DNA from: Petrimonas mucosa
Lineage (GTDB): Bacteria; Bacteroidota; Bacteroidia; Bacteroidales; Dysgonomonadaceae
Reading direction: 5' to 3'
Assembly: GCF_900095795.1 (NCBI RefSeq)
Contig: NZ_LT608328.1
Location: forward strand, 1,233,001 to 1,297,000
Length of the DNA: 64,000 bases
The position numbers and the translations under genes were made by a program. The notes under the pieces were generated by a model that was not told the DNA's origin, did not search any database, and saw only the letters and a list, made by a program, of their open reading frames with translations. Shown here one piece after another: positions 33,963-42,546 of this stretch. Position 1 is the first letter of the stretch; every line of letters starts with the position of its first letter.

Positions 33963-35003
33963 CTATTTGATCTCCCAGATATGGGCAGAACTCATCAGAA
34001 AATCGGTAAACGATTGTTTGCCGGTTTTCCTTTGCACTTCGGCAATCTGCTCCTCGTAATCGCTATCATAGGATGGCGAATCCACCGAACGGATAACGCC
34101 CAGCGCAACCGGCAGGTCGTTGTCGTAACCCATCAGACTGAGCTTGATGTGCAGTGTATTGTCGGGTGTAGTGGCGTCGTGAACCAGAACATCGTCGATC
34201 GTGTAACCCTCTTCACCGAGGGTTACTGCTTTCAGGTTCCAGCCATCCAGGACAATACCCCGGTCGTTCTCCTTTCCGAAGAGCATCTTCTCGCCATGTC
34301 TCAGCATCACCGTCTTTTCGGCTTTCCATGCACGATCGGCAATCTTGTCGTGGATACCATTATTGAAGATGATGCAGTTCTGCAACACTTCCACCACCGA
34401 TGCTCCTTTATGTTTAGCTGCAGCGACCATGATCTCGGTGGTGTTCTTCATGTCCACGTCGATAGCCCTGGCAAAAAAGGTTCCTCTGGCACCGAAACAG
34501 AGTTCCGACGGACGGAAGGGATCCTCGATAGTTCCGTACGGTGATGATTTGGAGATAAATCCGCGATCGGAAGTGGGGGAGTATTGACCTTTGGTAAGCC
34601 CGTAAATCTTGTTGTTGAACAGGATAATATTGATGTCGACATTCCTCCTTACGGCATGGATAAAGTGATTGCCGCCGATGGCCAGTGAGTCGCCGTCGCC
34701 AGTCGTCACCCATACGTTCAGGTTGGGGTTGGCCACCTTCACGCCGGTGGCTATGGCAGCTGCCCGGCCGTGAATGCCGTGAAATCCGTAGGTATTCATG
34801 TAATAGGGCAGGCGTGACGAACAGCCAATTCCTGAAACCACTACCGTTTCATGGGGATGGATATTCAGTTCCGCCATGGCTTTATGCACGCAGCTTAAAA
34901 TGGCAAAGTCCCCGCAACCGGGACACCAGCGTACGTTTACATCACTTTTATAATCCTTCTGGACATATTTGGTTTCGATCTTATCTGCTGTTGCTGTTTC
35001 CAT
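33963..35003 (-). CDS. korB: 2-oxoglutarate:ferredoxin oxidoreductase, beta subunit
   Basis: 346 residues. The thiamine diphosphate domain is seen in WCPGCGDFAIL near residue 27, GIGCSSRLPYYMNTYGFHGIHGRA, and the Mg-binding TGDGDSLAIGGNHFI near 100, followed by NNKIYGLTKGQYSPTS. The four-subunit family's beta chain carries a cluster-binding CPGC pair here. The subunit runs about 40-50 residues longer than archaeal forms at the C-terminus, with DFLMSSAHIWEIK as the end. It lies 74 bases after korA. The complex converts 2-oxoglutarate and CoA to succinyl-CoA, CO2 and reduced ferredoxin, reversibly. Confidence 0.94.
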   Translation of the reverse strand: METATADKIETKYVQKDYKSDVNVRWCPGCGDFAILSCVHKAMAELNIHPHETVVVSGIGCSSRLPYYMNTYGFHGIHGRAAAIATGVKVANPNLNVWVTTGDGDSLAIGGNHFIHAVRRNVDINIILFNNKIYGLTKGQYSPTSDRGFISKSSPYGTIEDPFRPSELCFGARGTFFARAIDVDMKNTTEIMVAAAKHKGASVVEVLQNCIIFNNGIHDKIADRAWKAEKTVMLRHGEKMLFGKENDRGIVLDGWNLKAVTLGEEGYTIDDVLVHDATTPDNTLHIKLSLMGYDNDLPVALGVIRSVDSPSYDSDYEEQIAEVQRKTGKQSFTDFLMSSAHIWEIK

Positions 35004-35077
35004 ATATCTCTTTTTTGTTATCCGACTGCTATTTAGATGGCCGTTTTATTTACGGTGACAAAATAACATCGGTTGGT

Positions 35078-36940
35078 CTACTTCTCTTCTATGATTTTAA
35101 TAAACTCGTTCACCAGCTCGCTAACGCTGAAAGGTTGACCTTCCACCCGGTTGAACCGGTCTATCTTGAGGTCGTTGAACTGGCCCGACAGGTAGGATGC
35201 AAAGTGGCCGGTATTTTGTTCAGCCACGATAATCTTTTTGTACCTTTTCAGGATATCGTAGGTGTTACGCGGCAAGGGGCTGATAAACCGGAAGTGGGCC
35301 AATGCCACCCTCTTCCCCTTGTCCTGGATGCGCATCATCGCTTCCAGTAAATGGCCGTAAGTTCCTCCCCAGCCTACGATCAACGTGTCGGCATCACTGC
35401 TGCCGATCACCTCCTGTTCGGGGATGAAATCGGCAATCTTCTCGATCTTGGCCTTGCGGGTATTCACCATCAACTGATGGTTCTCGGGATTAGACGAGAT
35501 TACGCCTGTCAGGTAATCCTTTTCCAGTCCTCCGATGCGATGCATGAATCCTTTGGTGCCCGGTACGCTCCAATACCTGACCAGGCTCTCCTTGTCGCGG
35601 AGATAAGGCCTCCACTCTTCACTCTCTCCGGTAAACTGTTTCTGAACATAGGGCGGAGTGATGGCGGGGTACTCGTTCAGATCGGGAATCTTCCATGTAG
35701 AGGCTCCGTTGGCAATATATCCGTCAGTTAGCAAAATTACCGGAGTCATATGTTCCAGTGCAATCTTCGAAGCCCAGTAGGCGCTGTCGAAACAGTCGGT
35801 GGGTGTGGTGGCGGCAATCACTACCAGCGGACTCTCGCCATTTCTGCCGTAAAGTGCCTGGAGCAGGTCGGCCTGTTCGCTTTTTGTGGGCATCCCCGTT
35901 GAGGGGCCACCCCGCTGTACGTCGATCACTACCAGCGGCAATTCGGTCATGACGGCCAATCCCAGTGCCTCGCTTTTGAGTGATAACCCCGGACCGGAGG
36001 TGGATGTGGCTCCCAAGCTTCCGGCAAAGCTGGCGCCGATGGCGGTGCAGATACCGGCAATCTCATCTTCCATTTGGAGTGCCTTTACCCCCAGGTTCTT
36101 CCTTGCGGAGAGCTCCTGAAGGATATCGGTGGCCGGTGTGATGGGGTAGGAGCCGAGAAACAGCTGTACACCCGCCTTCTCGGCAGCCGCTATCAGTCCG
36201 TACGCCGTGGCGGTATTGCCATTGATGTCGGTATAAAGACCTTTGCCGGTTTTTACGGTGTCGATCCGATAGGTGCTGGCTGTCAGGTGTGTATTGTGAC
36301 CGAAATTATATCCGTCGGTCAATGCTTTTATGTTGGTTTCAACCAGTTTTGGCCTTTTCTTGAATTTGTCCCTCAGCAACTGTTCAGCAATTTCGATCGG
36401 CCGGTTAAAAAGCCAGCAGACGATGCCAAGAGAAAACATGTTCTTGCTGCGCAAGATATCTTTGTTTTCCATCCCGCTATCGGCCAGTGACTCCTTGGTC
36501 ATCGAGGTGATGGGAACCGGAATGGGTTGAACGTAACCGAGGTCAAGTTCGTTAAAGGGATCTTCACTCTTGAACAGTGCTTTCTCCAGATCTTTGCGGG
36601 TAAAGGAATCGGTATCGAAGATCACGATTGACCCTTTTTTCAGGTGTTGCCGGTTGACCTTCAGAGCGGCTGGATTCATAGCAACCAGTACATCGGCTTT
36701 GTCCCCAGCATTGAAGACATCCTTCGATCCTACCCGAACCTGAAAACCTGAAACTCCGTTTAACGTGCCTTGCGGCGCGCGAATCTCTGCCGGATAATCG
36801 GGAAATGTGGCGATTTCATTTCCGAAAATAGCAGACAAGGTGGAAAATAACGTTCCGGTCAACTGCATCCCGTCGCCCGAGTCGCCGGAAAACCGAATCG
36901 TTACCTGCTTCAAATCTGTAATAACAGTTTCATTTGTCAT
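35078..36940 (-). CDS. korA: 2-oxoglutarate:ferredoxin oxidoreductase, fused gamma-alpha subunit
   Basis: 620 residues. The first 190 are the gamma domain (VTIRFSGDSGDGMQLTG, FPDYPAEIRAPQGTLNGV). The rest is the alpha subunit with GSYPITPATDILQELSARKNLGVKALQMEDEIAG (cited in part), ATSTSGPGLSLKSEALGLA and VVIDVQRGGPSTGMPTKSEQADLL, which is the CoA and substrate region. Separate gamma and delta genes are absent, as is usual for Bacteroidetes KOR. It supplies reduced ferredoxin for Rnf, encoded at 50138-55322. Confidence 0.94.
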   Translation of the reverse strand: MTNETVITDLKQVTIRFSGDSGDGMQLTGTLFSTLSAIFGNEIATFPDYPAEIRAPQGTLNGVSGFQVRVGSKDVFNAGDKADVLVAMNPAALKVNRQHLKKGSIVIFDTDSFTRKDLEKALFKSEDPFNELDLGYVQPIPVPITSMTKESLADSGMENKDILRSKNMFSLGIVCWLFNRPIEIAEQLLRDKFKKRPKLVETNIKALTDGYNFGHNTHLTASTYRIDTVKTGKGLYTDINGNTATAYGLIAAAEKAGVQLFLGSYPITPATDILQELSARKNLGVKALQMEDEIAGICTAIGASFAGSLGATSTSGPGLSLKSEALGLAVMTELPLVVIDVQRGGPSTGMPTKSEQADLLQALYGRNGESPLVVIAATTPTDCFDSAYWASKIALEHMTPVILLTDGYIANGASTWKIPDLNEYPAITPPYVQKQFTGESEEWRPYLRDKESLVRYWSVPGTKGFMHRIGGLEKDYLTGVISSNPENHQLMVNTRKAKIEKIADFIPEQEVIGSSDADTLIVGWGGTYGHLLEAMMRIQDKGKRVALAHFRFISPLPRNTYDILKRYKKIIVAEQNTGHFASYLSGQFNDLKIDRFNRVEGQPFSVSELVNEFIKIIEEK

Positions 36941-37107
36941 AATAAATGTTTTGATTTATAAATCATTAACCTCTATGCGTGGTTTTTCAATCGGGCTCAG
37001 AAAAATTGCTGCTTCAATCTCCTGACAGGTTAATACCATTGTTGATAATGAAGTTGCAAAGTAACAAAAGAGTTGGGGAAAAAGCAAATTTTTATCCGGA
37101 TTTGAAT

Positions 37108-38412
37108 CTACCTCCGCTCAATGTTTGCTCCCAGTCTGTTCAACCTTAAATCGATATTCTGATATCCCCGGTCGATCTGATCGATATTGTGAATGGTGCT
37201 TACTCCCTTGGCGCTCATTGCCGCTATCAGCAGGGAGATCCCGGCGCGAATATCGGGTGAGGTCATGGTCATTCCGCGGAGTCTGAACCGGTCGCCCAGG
37301 CCGATCACTGTTGCCCGGTGGGGGTCACACAGGATAATCTGCGCTCCCATGTCGATAAGCTTGTCCACGAAAAAGAGACGGCTTTCAAACATCTTCTGGT
37401 GAATCAATACGCACCCCTCTGCCTTGGTGGCGACAACCAGCATGACGCTCAGCAGGTCGGGTGTGAGTCCCGGCCATGGGGCATCGGCCAGTGTTAGGAT
37501 CGATCCGTCGATAAATGATTCGATGGTGTAGCTCTCCTGTGGAGGGATGTAGAGGTCATCACCCTGCTGTTGGACCGTAATTCCCAACTTGCGGAAGCTC
37601 TCGGGGATGATTCCGAGATTTCCTACCGATACGTTCTTTATGGTCACCTCCGATGTGGTCATTGCTGCCATCCCGATAAAACTGCCCACCTCGATCATGT
37701 CGGGGAGCAACCTGTGACGGCATCCCCCAAGTCTTGTAACTCCATTTACGATGAGCCTGTTGGAACCGATCCCCTCGATTTTTGCCCCCATGCCGACCAA
37801 CATCTTGCTCAGTTGCTCCACATAGGGTTCGCATGCAGCATTGTAGATAACGGTTTCACCTTCTGCAAAGACTGCTGCCATCAACAGGTTGGCAGTTCCG
37901 GTCACCGATGCCTCGTCCAGCAGGATGTACTGGCCGCGTAGCCGCTCGGCAGAGAGTGAAAAGAGTTGTTTCTCCTCATCGAAACCCAGTTTTGCCCCGA
38001 GCTTCATGATCCCGTTGAAGTGGGTATCGAGCCGCCGGCGACCGATCTTGTCGCCTCCCGGTCTGGGGACAACAGCTTTTCCAAATCGGGCCAGAAGCGG
38101 GCCGATTATCATGATCGATCCGCGCAGGGCGGCGATCTTCTTCATGTAATCTTCGGTCTTGGTAAACTCCAGATCTATGGATGACGCCTTGAAGGAATAG
38201 GTGTCGGGACTCAGTTGCCGTACCTCCACACCCATATCCTTGAGCAACGCGATGAGGTTGTTCACGTCGAGGATGTCGGGAATATTTTCGATCACAACCT
38301 CCTCTTCAGTGAGGAGTGTGGCGCAGATGACCTGCAACGCTTCGTTTTTGGCTCCCTGGGGGACTATTTCGCCCTTCAGTCGATGCCCGCCTTCGATAAT
38401 AAATGATGCCAT
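37108..38412 (-). CDS. murA: UDP-N-acetylglucosamine 1-carboxyvinyltransferase, Asp-type
   Basis: 434 residues from MASFIIEGGHRL at 38412; the longer frame adds 63 residues with no family match. MurA transfers enolpyruvate from PEP to UDP-GlcNAc, the first committed step of peptidoglycan synthesis. GAKNEALQV lies near residue 20. The loop that normally holds the catalytic Cys (E. coli C115) reads PRPGGDKIGRRRLDTH, with Asp at position 121. The same Cys-to-Asp change is known from Mycobacterium and Chlamydia and makes MurA insensitive to fosfomycin while still active. The gene follows murB by 82 bases, with a promoter-like element in between. Confidence 0.96.
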   Translation of the reverse strand: MASFIIEGGHRLKGEIVPQGAKNEALQVICATLLTEEEVVIENIPDILDVNNLIALLKDMGVEVRQLSPDTYSFKASSIDLEFTKTEDYMKKIAALRGSIMIIGPLLARFGKAVVPRPGGDKIGRRRLDTHFNGIMKLGAKLGFDEEKQLFSLSAERLRGQYILLDEASVTGTANLLMAAVFAEGETVIYNAACEPYVEQLSKMLVGMGAKIEGIGSNRLIVNGVTRLGGCRHRLLPDMIEVGSFIGMAAMTTSEVTIKNVSVGNLGIIPESFRKLGITVQQQGDDLYIPPQESYTIESFIDGSILTLADAPWPGLTPDLLSVMLVVATKAEGCVLIHQKMFESRLFFVDKLIDMGAQIILCDPHRATVIGLGDRFRLRGMTMTSPDIRAGISLLIAAMSAKGVSTIHNIDQIDRGYQNIDLRLNRLGANIERR

Positions 38413-38445
38413 ACGTCGATTTTCTATGTCAGAATTGGGTGAGTA

Positions 38446-38453
38446 CAAATTTA
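38446..38453 (-). promoter_or_regulatory. -7 element ahead of murA
   Basis: The minus strand reads TAAATTTG about 34 bases before the murA ATG. No good -33 element is seen at 20 bases, so murA may also depend on read-through from murB. Confidence 0.35.
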
Positions 38454-38494
38454 CGGAATTTAGTGTTAACCTGCCCCATGTTTTGCACAACCCC

Positions 38495-39493
38495 TTAAAA
38501 TATCCATACTTCGGGCTCCAGTCCGATGTTGAATCTGGTTTGTACCTCTTGCTGGATCTCCCGGACAAAGTCGAGAATCTCGCTACCGGTCCCGGTTCCA
38601 TAATTCACAACGATCAGCGCGTGCCGGTCGTAAATACCTACATCTCCCTTTCGTCTCCCTTTGTAACCCGCTTTTTCGATCAGGTATGCCGCCGAGGTCT
38701 TATAACTGTTATTGCCAAAACGGTATATGGGTGCATCGGGTAGTAGCTTGAGCAGCTCATCCTTCTCCAGTTCAGTCAAAACCGGATTTTTGAAAAAACT
38801 TCCGGCGTTGGGTAATTTCAGGTGGTCGGGAAGCTTGCGGGTGCGGATCCGGATAACGGCATCCCTCACCTCTTGTAGTGAAGGGTGGGGATTCCCCTGC
38901 AGTTCCTGCTTCAGATCTGCATATTTTTCCACATAGCTGAATTTTTTTTGCAACCTGAAGATTACCGAAGTGATTACAAATCTCCGGGTCTCTTTAAAGA
39001 TGCTGTTGCGATAGGTGAAGCCGCATGCGGCATTTGTGAAGCTCTCCCTGTTGCCGCTGACGCTATTCACCGCTTCGACGCGGGTAATCACATCCTTCAC
39101 TTCGGTGCCGTAAGCGCCGATATTCTGTATCGGGGCGGCTCCCACTGTTCCGGGAATAAGCGAGAGATTCTCTACTCCTGCAAAACCTCTGGAGACGCAA
39201 AACGCCACGAAATTGTCCCAATCTTCCGCTGCTCCCGCTTCAATCTCCACCCAGTCGTCGTTCTCCTTCAAAACCTGGATGCCGGAGATGTCGGGTTTGA
39301 TGACCAGACCGTCGAAATCACGGGTAAAAAAGAGGTTGCACCCCTTTCCGATAACCAGTTTATCCTCAGATTTATATCTGGCAAGAATCTGCTGCAGCGC
39401 GGCAACGGTTGCCGGCTGTGCGAAAAGTTTGGCCACTGCTCCTGTCCTGAAGGAGTTGTAGGGTTGTAACTGGATATTATGTTGAATCTCCAT
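38495..39493 (-). CDS. murB: UDP-N-acetylenolpyruvoylglucosamine reductase
   Basis: 332 residues. The FAD-binding part has NSFRTGAVAKLFAQPAT near residue 13, VIGKGCNLFFTRDFDGLVI and ENLSLIPGTVGAAPIQNIGAYG. The substrate domain has FTYRNSIFK with a conserved Arg, and NAGSFFKNPVL with the proton-donating Ser in the later part. EPEVWIF at the end carries the last Glu. The extra loop between the two domains places it in the type I, E. coli-like, group. It acts directly after MurA, encoded next door. It lies 13 bases after the tetrapyrrole-methylase-like gene. Confidence 0.95.
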   Translation of the reverse strand: MEIQHNIQLQPYNSFRTGAVAKLFAQPATVAALQQILARYKSEDKLVIGKGCNLFFTRDFDGLVIKPDISGIQVLKENDDWVEIEAGAAEDWDNFVAFCVSRGFAGVENLSLIPGTVGAAPIQNIGAYGTEVKDVITRVEAVNSVSGNRESFTNAACGFTYRNSIFKETRRFVITSVIFRLQKKFSYVEKYADLKQELQGNPHPSLQEVRDAVIRIRTRKLPDHLKLPNAGSFFKNPVLTELEKDELLKLLPDAPIYRFGNNSYKTSAAYLIEKAGYKGRRKGDVGIYDRHALIVVNYGTGTGSEILDFVREIQQEVQTRFNIGLEPEVWIF

Positions 39494-39506
39494 TCGAATC
39501 GGGTAG

Positions 39507-40214
39507 CTATCTGTAGATAAGAAAAACAGTCGGCTTCTTGTGCATGTCGGGCAGATTGTCTCTCCATGCCTTTACCGGTTTTGTTACAATATATTCATCT
39601 TCACACGAGATGTTCATCGCAATGCATAGCAAGGTTTCCGCTCTGCAATGCTGTAGGATCTCCTCTGCCAGTTTCCGGTTGCGGTAAGGTGTTTCAATAA
39701 AGAGTTGTGTCTGGTTTTCCGAATAGGCACGGTTTTCCACCCTTTTCAGCATCTTTATCCGCTCCCCCCCATCAATGGGAAGATAGCCGTGAAAGGCGAA
39801 GCTCTGCCCGTTGAATCCTGATGCCATTACCGCCATAAGCAGGGAGGAGGGGCCCACCAGCGGCACCACTTTGATCTTTTCTCCTTGTGCAATGGCCACT
39901 ACATCAGCCCCCGGGTCGGCAATGGCCGGACACCCTGCCTCGGAGATGATTCCCACGCTCTCTCCCCGCCGGATCGGCTCGAGGTAAGCCGAGATGTGAT
40001 GCCGGTCGGTATGTTCATTCAGTTCGTAGAATGTAAGCGAGTCGATATCGATCTTCGTATCGCATTGTTTCAGAAACCGTCGAGCCGTACGGATATTTTC
40101 GACGATAAAGTGACGTAATCCGGAAACTATCCGGATATTATGCGCGGGCAACACCCTGTCGACCGGCGTACTTCCCAATGTTGTGGGAATCAGGTATAGG
40201 AGCGCTTCTTTCAT
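39507..40214 (-). CDS. SAM-dependent methyltransferase, tetrapyrrole-methylase/RsmI superfamily
   Basis: 235 residues from MKEALLYLIPTTLG. This start at 40214 overlaps the Nudix stop as ATGA and is preferred to a Met 10 codons upstream. The fold is seen in GESVGIISEAGCPAIADPGADVV and VVPLVGPSSLLMAVMASGFNGQSFAFHGYLP, which match RsmI, the enzyme that methylates C1402 of 16S rRNA at the ribose. The N-terminal GNLGD-type motif of true RsmI is replaced by PTTLGSTPVDRVLP, so this is a divergent relative with an unproven substrate. It lies in the rhomboid-Nudix-methylase-murB run. Confidence 0.85.
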   Translation of the reverse strand: MKEALLYLIPTTLGSTPVDRVLPAHNIRIVSGLRHFIVENIRTARRFLKQCDTKIDIDSLTFYELNEHTDRHHISAYLEPIRRGESVGIISEAGCPAIADPGADVVAIAQGEKIKVVPLVGPSSLLMAVMASGFNGQSFAFHGYLPIDGGERIKMLKRVENRAYSENQTQLFIETPYRNRKLAEEILQHCRAETLLCIAMNISCEDEYIVTKPVKAWRDNLPDMHKKPTVFLIYR

Positions 40215-40780
40215 ATGAGACGGTGTAGAGCCATATACTTCCATAAGGGGGCAGCCATGGTTGCCTGGATGATTTCGCCATTGATCAGCAACTCTTTTAG
40301 CTCCTCGAGCGAGAAAAGATGTACCGATAGATCTTCCGATTCTTCAAGGGCCTGATCGTTTATCTTTTCCACATCTTCAGCAATAAAACAGTAGGAGAGG
40401 TTGGTATTTGCACTTGCGTTGGGCGAGAGAGTGATGAATTCACTCCATCTCCCGTTCCCGTAGCCGGTCTCCTCCATCAACTCCCGCTTTGCCGATTCGA
40501 GTGGCGACTGGTCATATTTTTCACAAACGCCTGCACACAGTTCATAACAGACCTGGCCGATGCCATGACGGTACTGTTTCACCAGGATGAATTTCTTCTC
40601 GCGGGTAACAGCAATGATATTTACCCAGTTGGCATATTCCAGCACGTAATAGTCGGAGGCAATGGTGCCGTTGGGTAACTGCAGGCGCTCCTTCCTCACG
40701 GTCAACCACGGCTCATGGTGAAGATATTCGCTCTCCAGCACTTCCCAATGCAGGGCTTTGTTATCGCTTTTCAGAATCAT
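40211..40780 (-). CDS. Nudix hydrolase
   Basis: 189 residues from MILKSDNKALHWEVLESEYL. The longer frame adds 20 unlikely residues. The Nudix box is complete: a Gly in CAGVCEKYDQSPLESAKRELMEETGYGNG, with the catalytic RELMEETG. Preceding VREKKFILVKQYRHG and ELCAG resemble ADP-ribose or GDP-mannose pyrophosphatases. The substrate is most likely an ADP-sugar but this is not certain. Its stop overlaps the next start by 4 bases, so the two are translationally coupled. Confidence 0.9.
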   Translation of the reverse strand: MILKSDNKALHWEVLESEYLHHEPWLTVRKERLQLPNGTIASDYYVLEYANWVNIIAVTREKKFILVKQYRHGIGQVCYELCAGVCEKYDQSPLESAKRELMEETGYGNGRWSEFITLSPNASANTNLSYCFIAEDVEKINDQALEESEDLSVHLFSLEELKELLINGEIIQATMAAPLWKYMALHRLI

Positions 40781-40840
40781 GGGTGGACATTTTCCTGCAA
40801 AATTAGGCAAAAATGTCCATAGATATGCTCTTTTTACCAA

Positions 40841-41497
40841 TCAATAACCGAACCTGAGGAGGTCGCCGACTGAGTGGATCGATATCTTTTGGGCGAATTC
40901 ACCGATCAGGTTGATGTCGGCAAGCGCCATGAAGAGAATCACGGTAAAGGCAATTCCGTATAAGCTGCCGGTAATGTGTGCGGAGTGATTGATCCCCCCG
41001 CCCTGTTTTTTGTCGAGTGCGACAGAGATGAGCAGGAAGATGGTGCCGAAAAGGAAGGCGGGAAGCCAGATCGGGATAAAGAGGATGCCCATGAAATTCA
41101 TCGGATGGATCAGGATATATGCGAAAATTACGGCCGAAACCGCTCCCGACGCACCCAGACCTCGGTAGTTGGTGTTGTTTTTCTGCTTAAAGTAGGTGGG
41201 CAGGATCGATATGGGTAGTGCAGTCAGGTAGAGCAGCAGGTAGCAGATAACACCTGTCTGGTCGCCAAGTACCGTCTTGAAGGTGTGCTCGATTACTCCG
41301 CCAAAGAAATAGAGCGTGAACATGTTGAAGATAAGGTGCGCGTAGTCGGCATGCAGTACGCCGTAGGTAAAAAAGCGATACCATTTTCCAGGCCCGGTTT
41401 CCGCGGGCCGGAAAATGAATCGCTCCATTATCGTGTAGTTGCCGAAAGCGACTACTGATATCAGTACGGTAATTCCGATGATCAGGAATGTAATCAT
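40841..41497 (-). CDS. Rhomboid-family intramembrane serine protease
   Basis: 218 residues, six membrane helices. The catalytic Ser is in GLGASGAVSAVIFAY and the His in INHSAHITGSLYG, the two parts of the dyad. The L1 loop ahead carries WYRFFTYGVLHADYAHLIFNM, the conserved family signature with Arg and His. It cleaves transmembrane or membrane-proximal substrates. None is identifiable here. It lies 2 bases after the sugar-isomerase stop and 60 before the Nudix start. Confidence 0.92.
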   Translation of the reverse strand: MITFLIIGITVLISVVAFGNYTIMERFIFRPAETGPGKWYRFFTYGVLHADYAHLIFNMFTLYFFGGVIEHTFKTVLGDQTGVICYLLLYLTALPISILPTYFKQKNNTNYRGLGASGAVSAVIFAYILIHPMNFMGILFIPIWLPAFLFGTIFLLISVALDKKQGGGINHSAHITGSLYGIAFTVILFMALADINLIGEFAQKISIHSVGDLLRFGY

Positions 41498-41499
41498 CC

Positions 41500-42327
41500 C
41501 TATTTTGTGGCAGCTATTACCCCGCGGAAATAACCAATCGATTCGGCGATACCGAGGAACGGGTCGTCCATGTTGCGTTCATGTTCCAGGCTGCATACTC
41601 CGTCGTAACCCACTTTCCGGAGCATCTTGACAAATGCCGGGATATCTAGGATTCCACGTCCGATTTCAACCGAGTAACCCTGCTTGGAGGCACCCGTCAC
41701 ATCCTTGATGTGAATGTCGAAAACGCGCGACTTGTATCTCTTCAGATCCTTTACGGGATCTTTTCCGTTACGGCGGTCGTGGCCGATGTCGAGACACATC
41801 CCGATACGCGGATCAAGATCCTTTACATTGTTCCAGACATCTTCAGCGTCGGGATAGAGCGGCATGTCGGGTCCATGGAGGTGGATGGCATACTTGAAGT
41901 CATACTCCTTCACCTTCTTGTCAACGTAGGGCAAGAGGTCATAGTTGGGGACGCCAACAATCATCTTCACCCCCACACGCTTCGCATACTCGAATGCCTT
42001 GTCTACCTCCTCCTGCGACCGCATATAGATGGGCCCCACGGCGTAGCCGGTCACGTTTTTGGCTTTCAGCTTGGCGTGAAAAGCGGCAATCTGTTCATCG
42101 GTACTGTTCAGTGGCAGGTGAAAATCCTTGATGCAAAGGTAGTGTACATCGCAACGCTGCATGATTTCCAGCGTCTTGTCCAGATCGAACTTCACAAAGG
42201 TGTATCCGGCCATTCCCAGCTTAAATTTCTCGGACGTCTCAGGTGCCGGTTGCGGATCGGGCCGTTGTTGCGCATGAACCAACAGGGAAAATAGTACCCA
42301 CGTTAGCAATAATAATGTTTTTCTCAT
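41500..42327 (-). CDS. Exported sugar phosphate isomerase/epimerase-like protein (xylose isomerase-like TIM barrel)
   Basis: 275 residues. A signal peptide (MRKTLLLLTWVLFSLLVHAQ) makes it periplasmic. The TIM barrel has KFKLGMAGYTFVKFDLDK and YLCIKDFHLP near the start, IVGVPNYDLLPYVDKK, and the metal-type motifs DIGHDRRNG and DIHIKDVTGASKQG, with CSLEHERNMDDP near the end. This matches the AP endonuclease 2/xylose isomerase-like superfamily, which includes inosose dehydratases and 3-keto-sugar epimerases. The real substrate is unknown. A glycoside hydrolase is encoded divergently 219 bases away, which suggests a shared glycan pathway. Confidence 0.85.
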   Translation of the reverse strand: MRKTLLLLTWVLFSLLVHAQQRPDPQPAPETSEKFKLGMAGYTFVKFDLDKTLEIMQRCDVHYLCIKDFHLPLNSTDEQIAAFHAKLKAKNVTGYAVGPIYMRSQEEVDKAFEYAKRVGVKMIVGVPNYDLLPYVDKKVKEYDFKYAIHLHGPDMPLYPDAEDVWNNVKDLDPRIGMCLDIGHDRRNGKDPVKDLKRYKSRVFDIHIKDVTGASKQGYSVEIGRGILDIPAFVKMLRKVGYDGVCSLEHERNMDDPFLGIAESIGYFRGVIAATK

Positions 42328-42363
42328 CTTGCGTTAAATTAAAAGGTGTTATGTGTTCGTCCA

Positions 42364-42371
42364 CAAAAGTA
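42364..42371 (-). promoter_or_regulatory. -7 element ahead of the isomerase operon
   Basis: The minus strand reads TACTTTTG about 37 bases before the isomerase ATG. The -33 region is weak, so confidence is low. Confidence 0.35.
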
Positions 42372-42546
42372 CAAATTTTAAGGAGAAACGGGAACTAAAA
42401 GTCAATTTTGTTCAAAAAAACCTCTTACTTTGTGAAAAAATCATCCGGTTGATACAGAGATGGGGGATGCCGGATGCTACATGGAGAAATAGATCGGCCA
42501 GTCATGATTGGATCAGTTGATAAAAAATAACCAAAAATATAAGATT

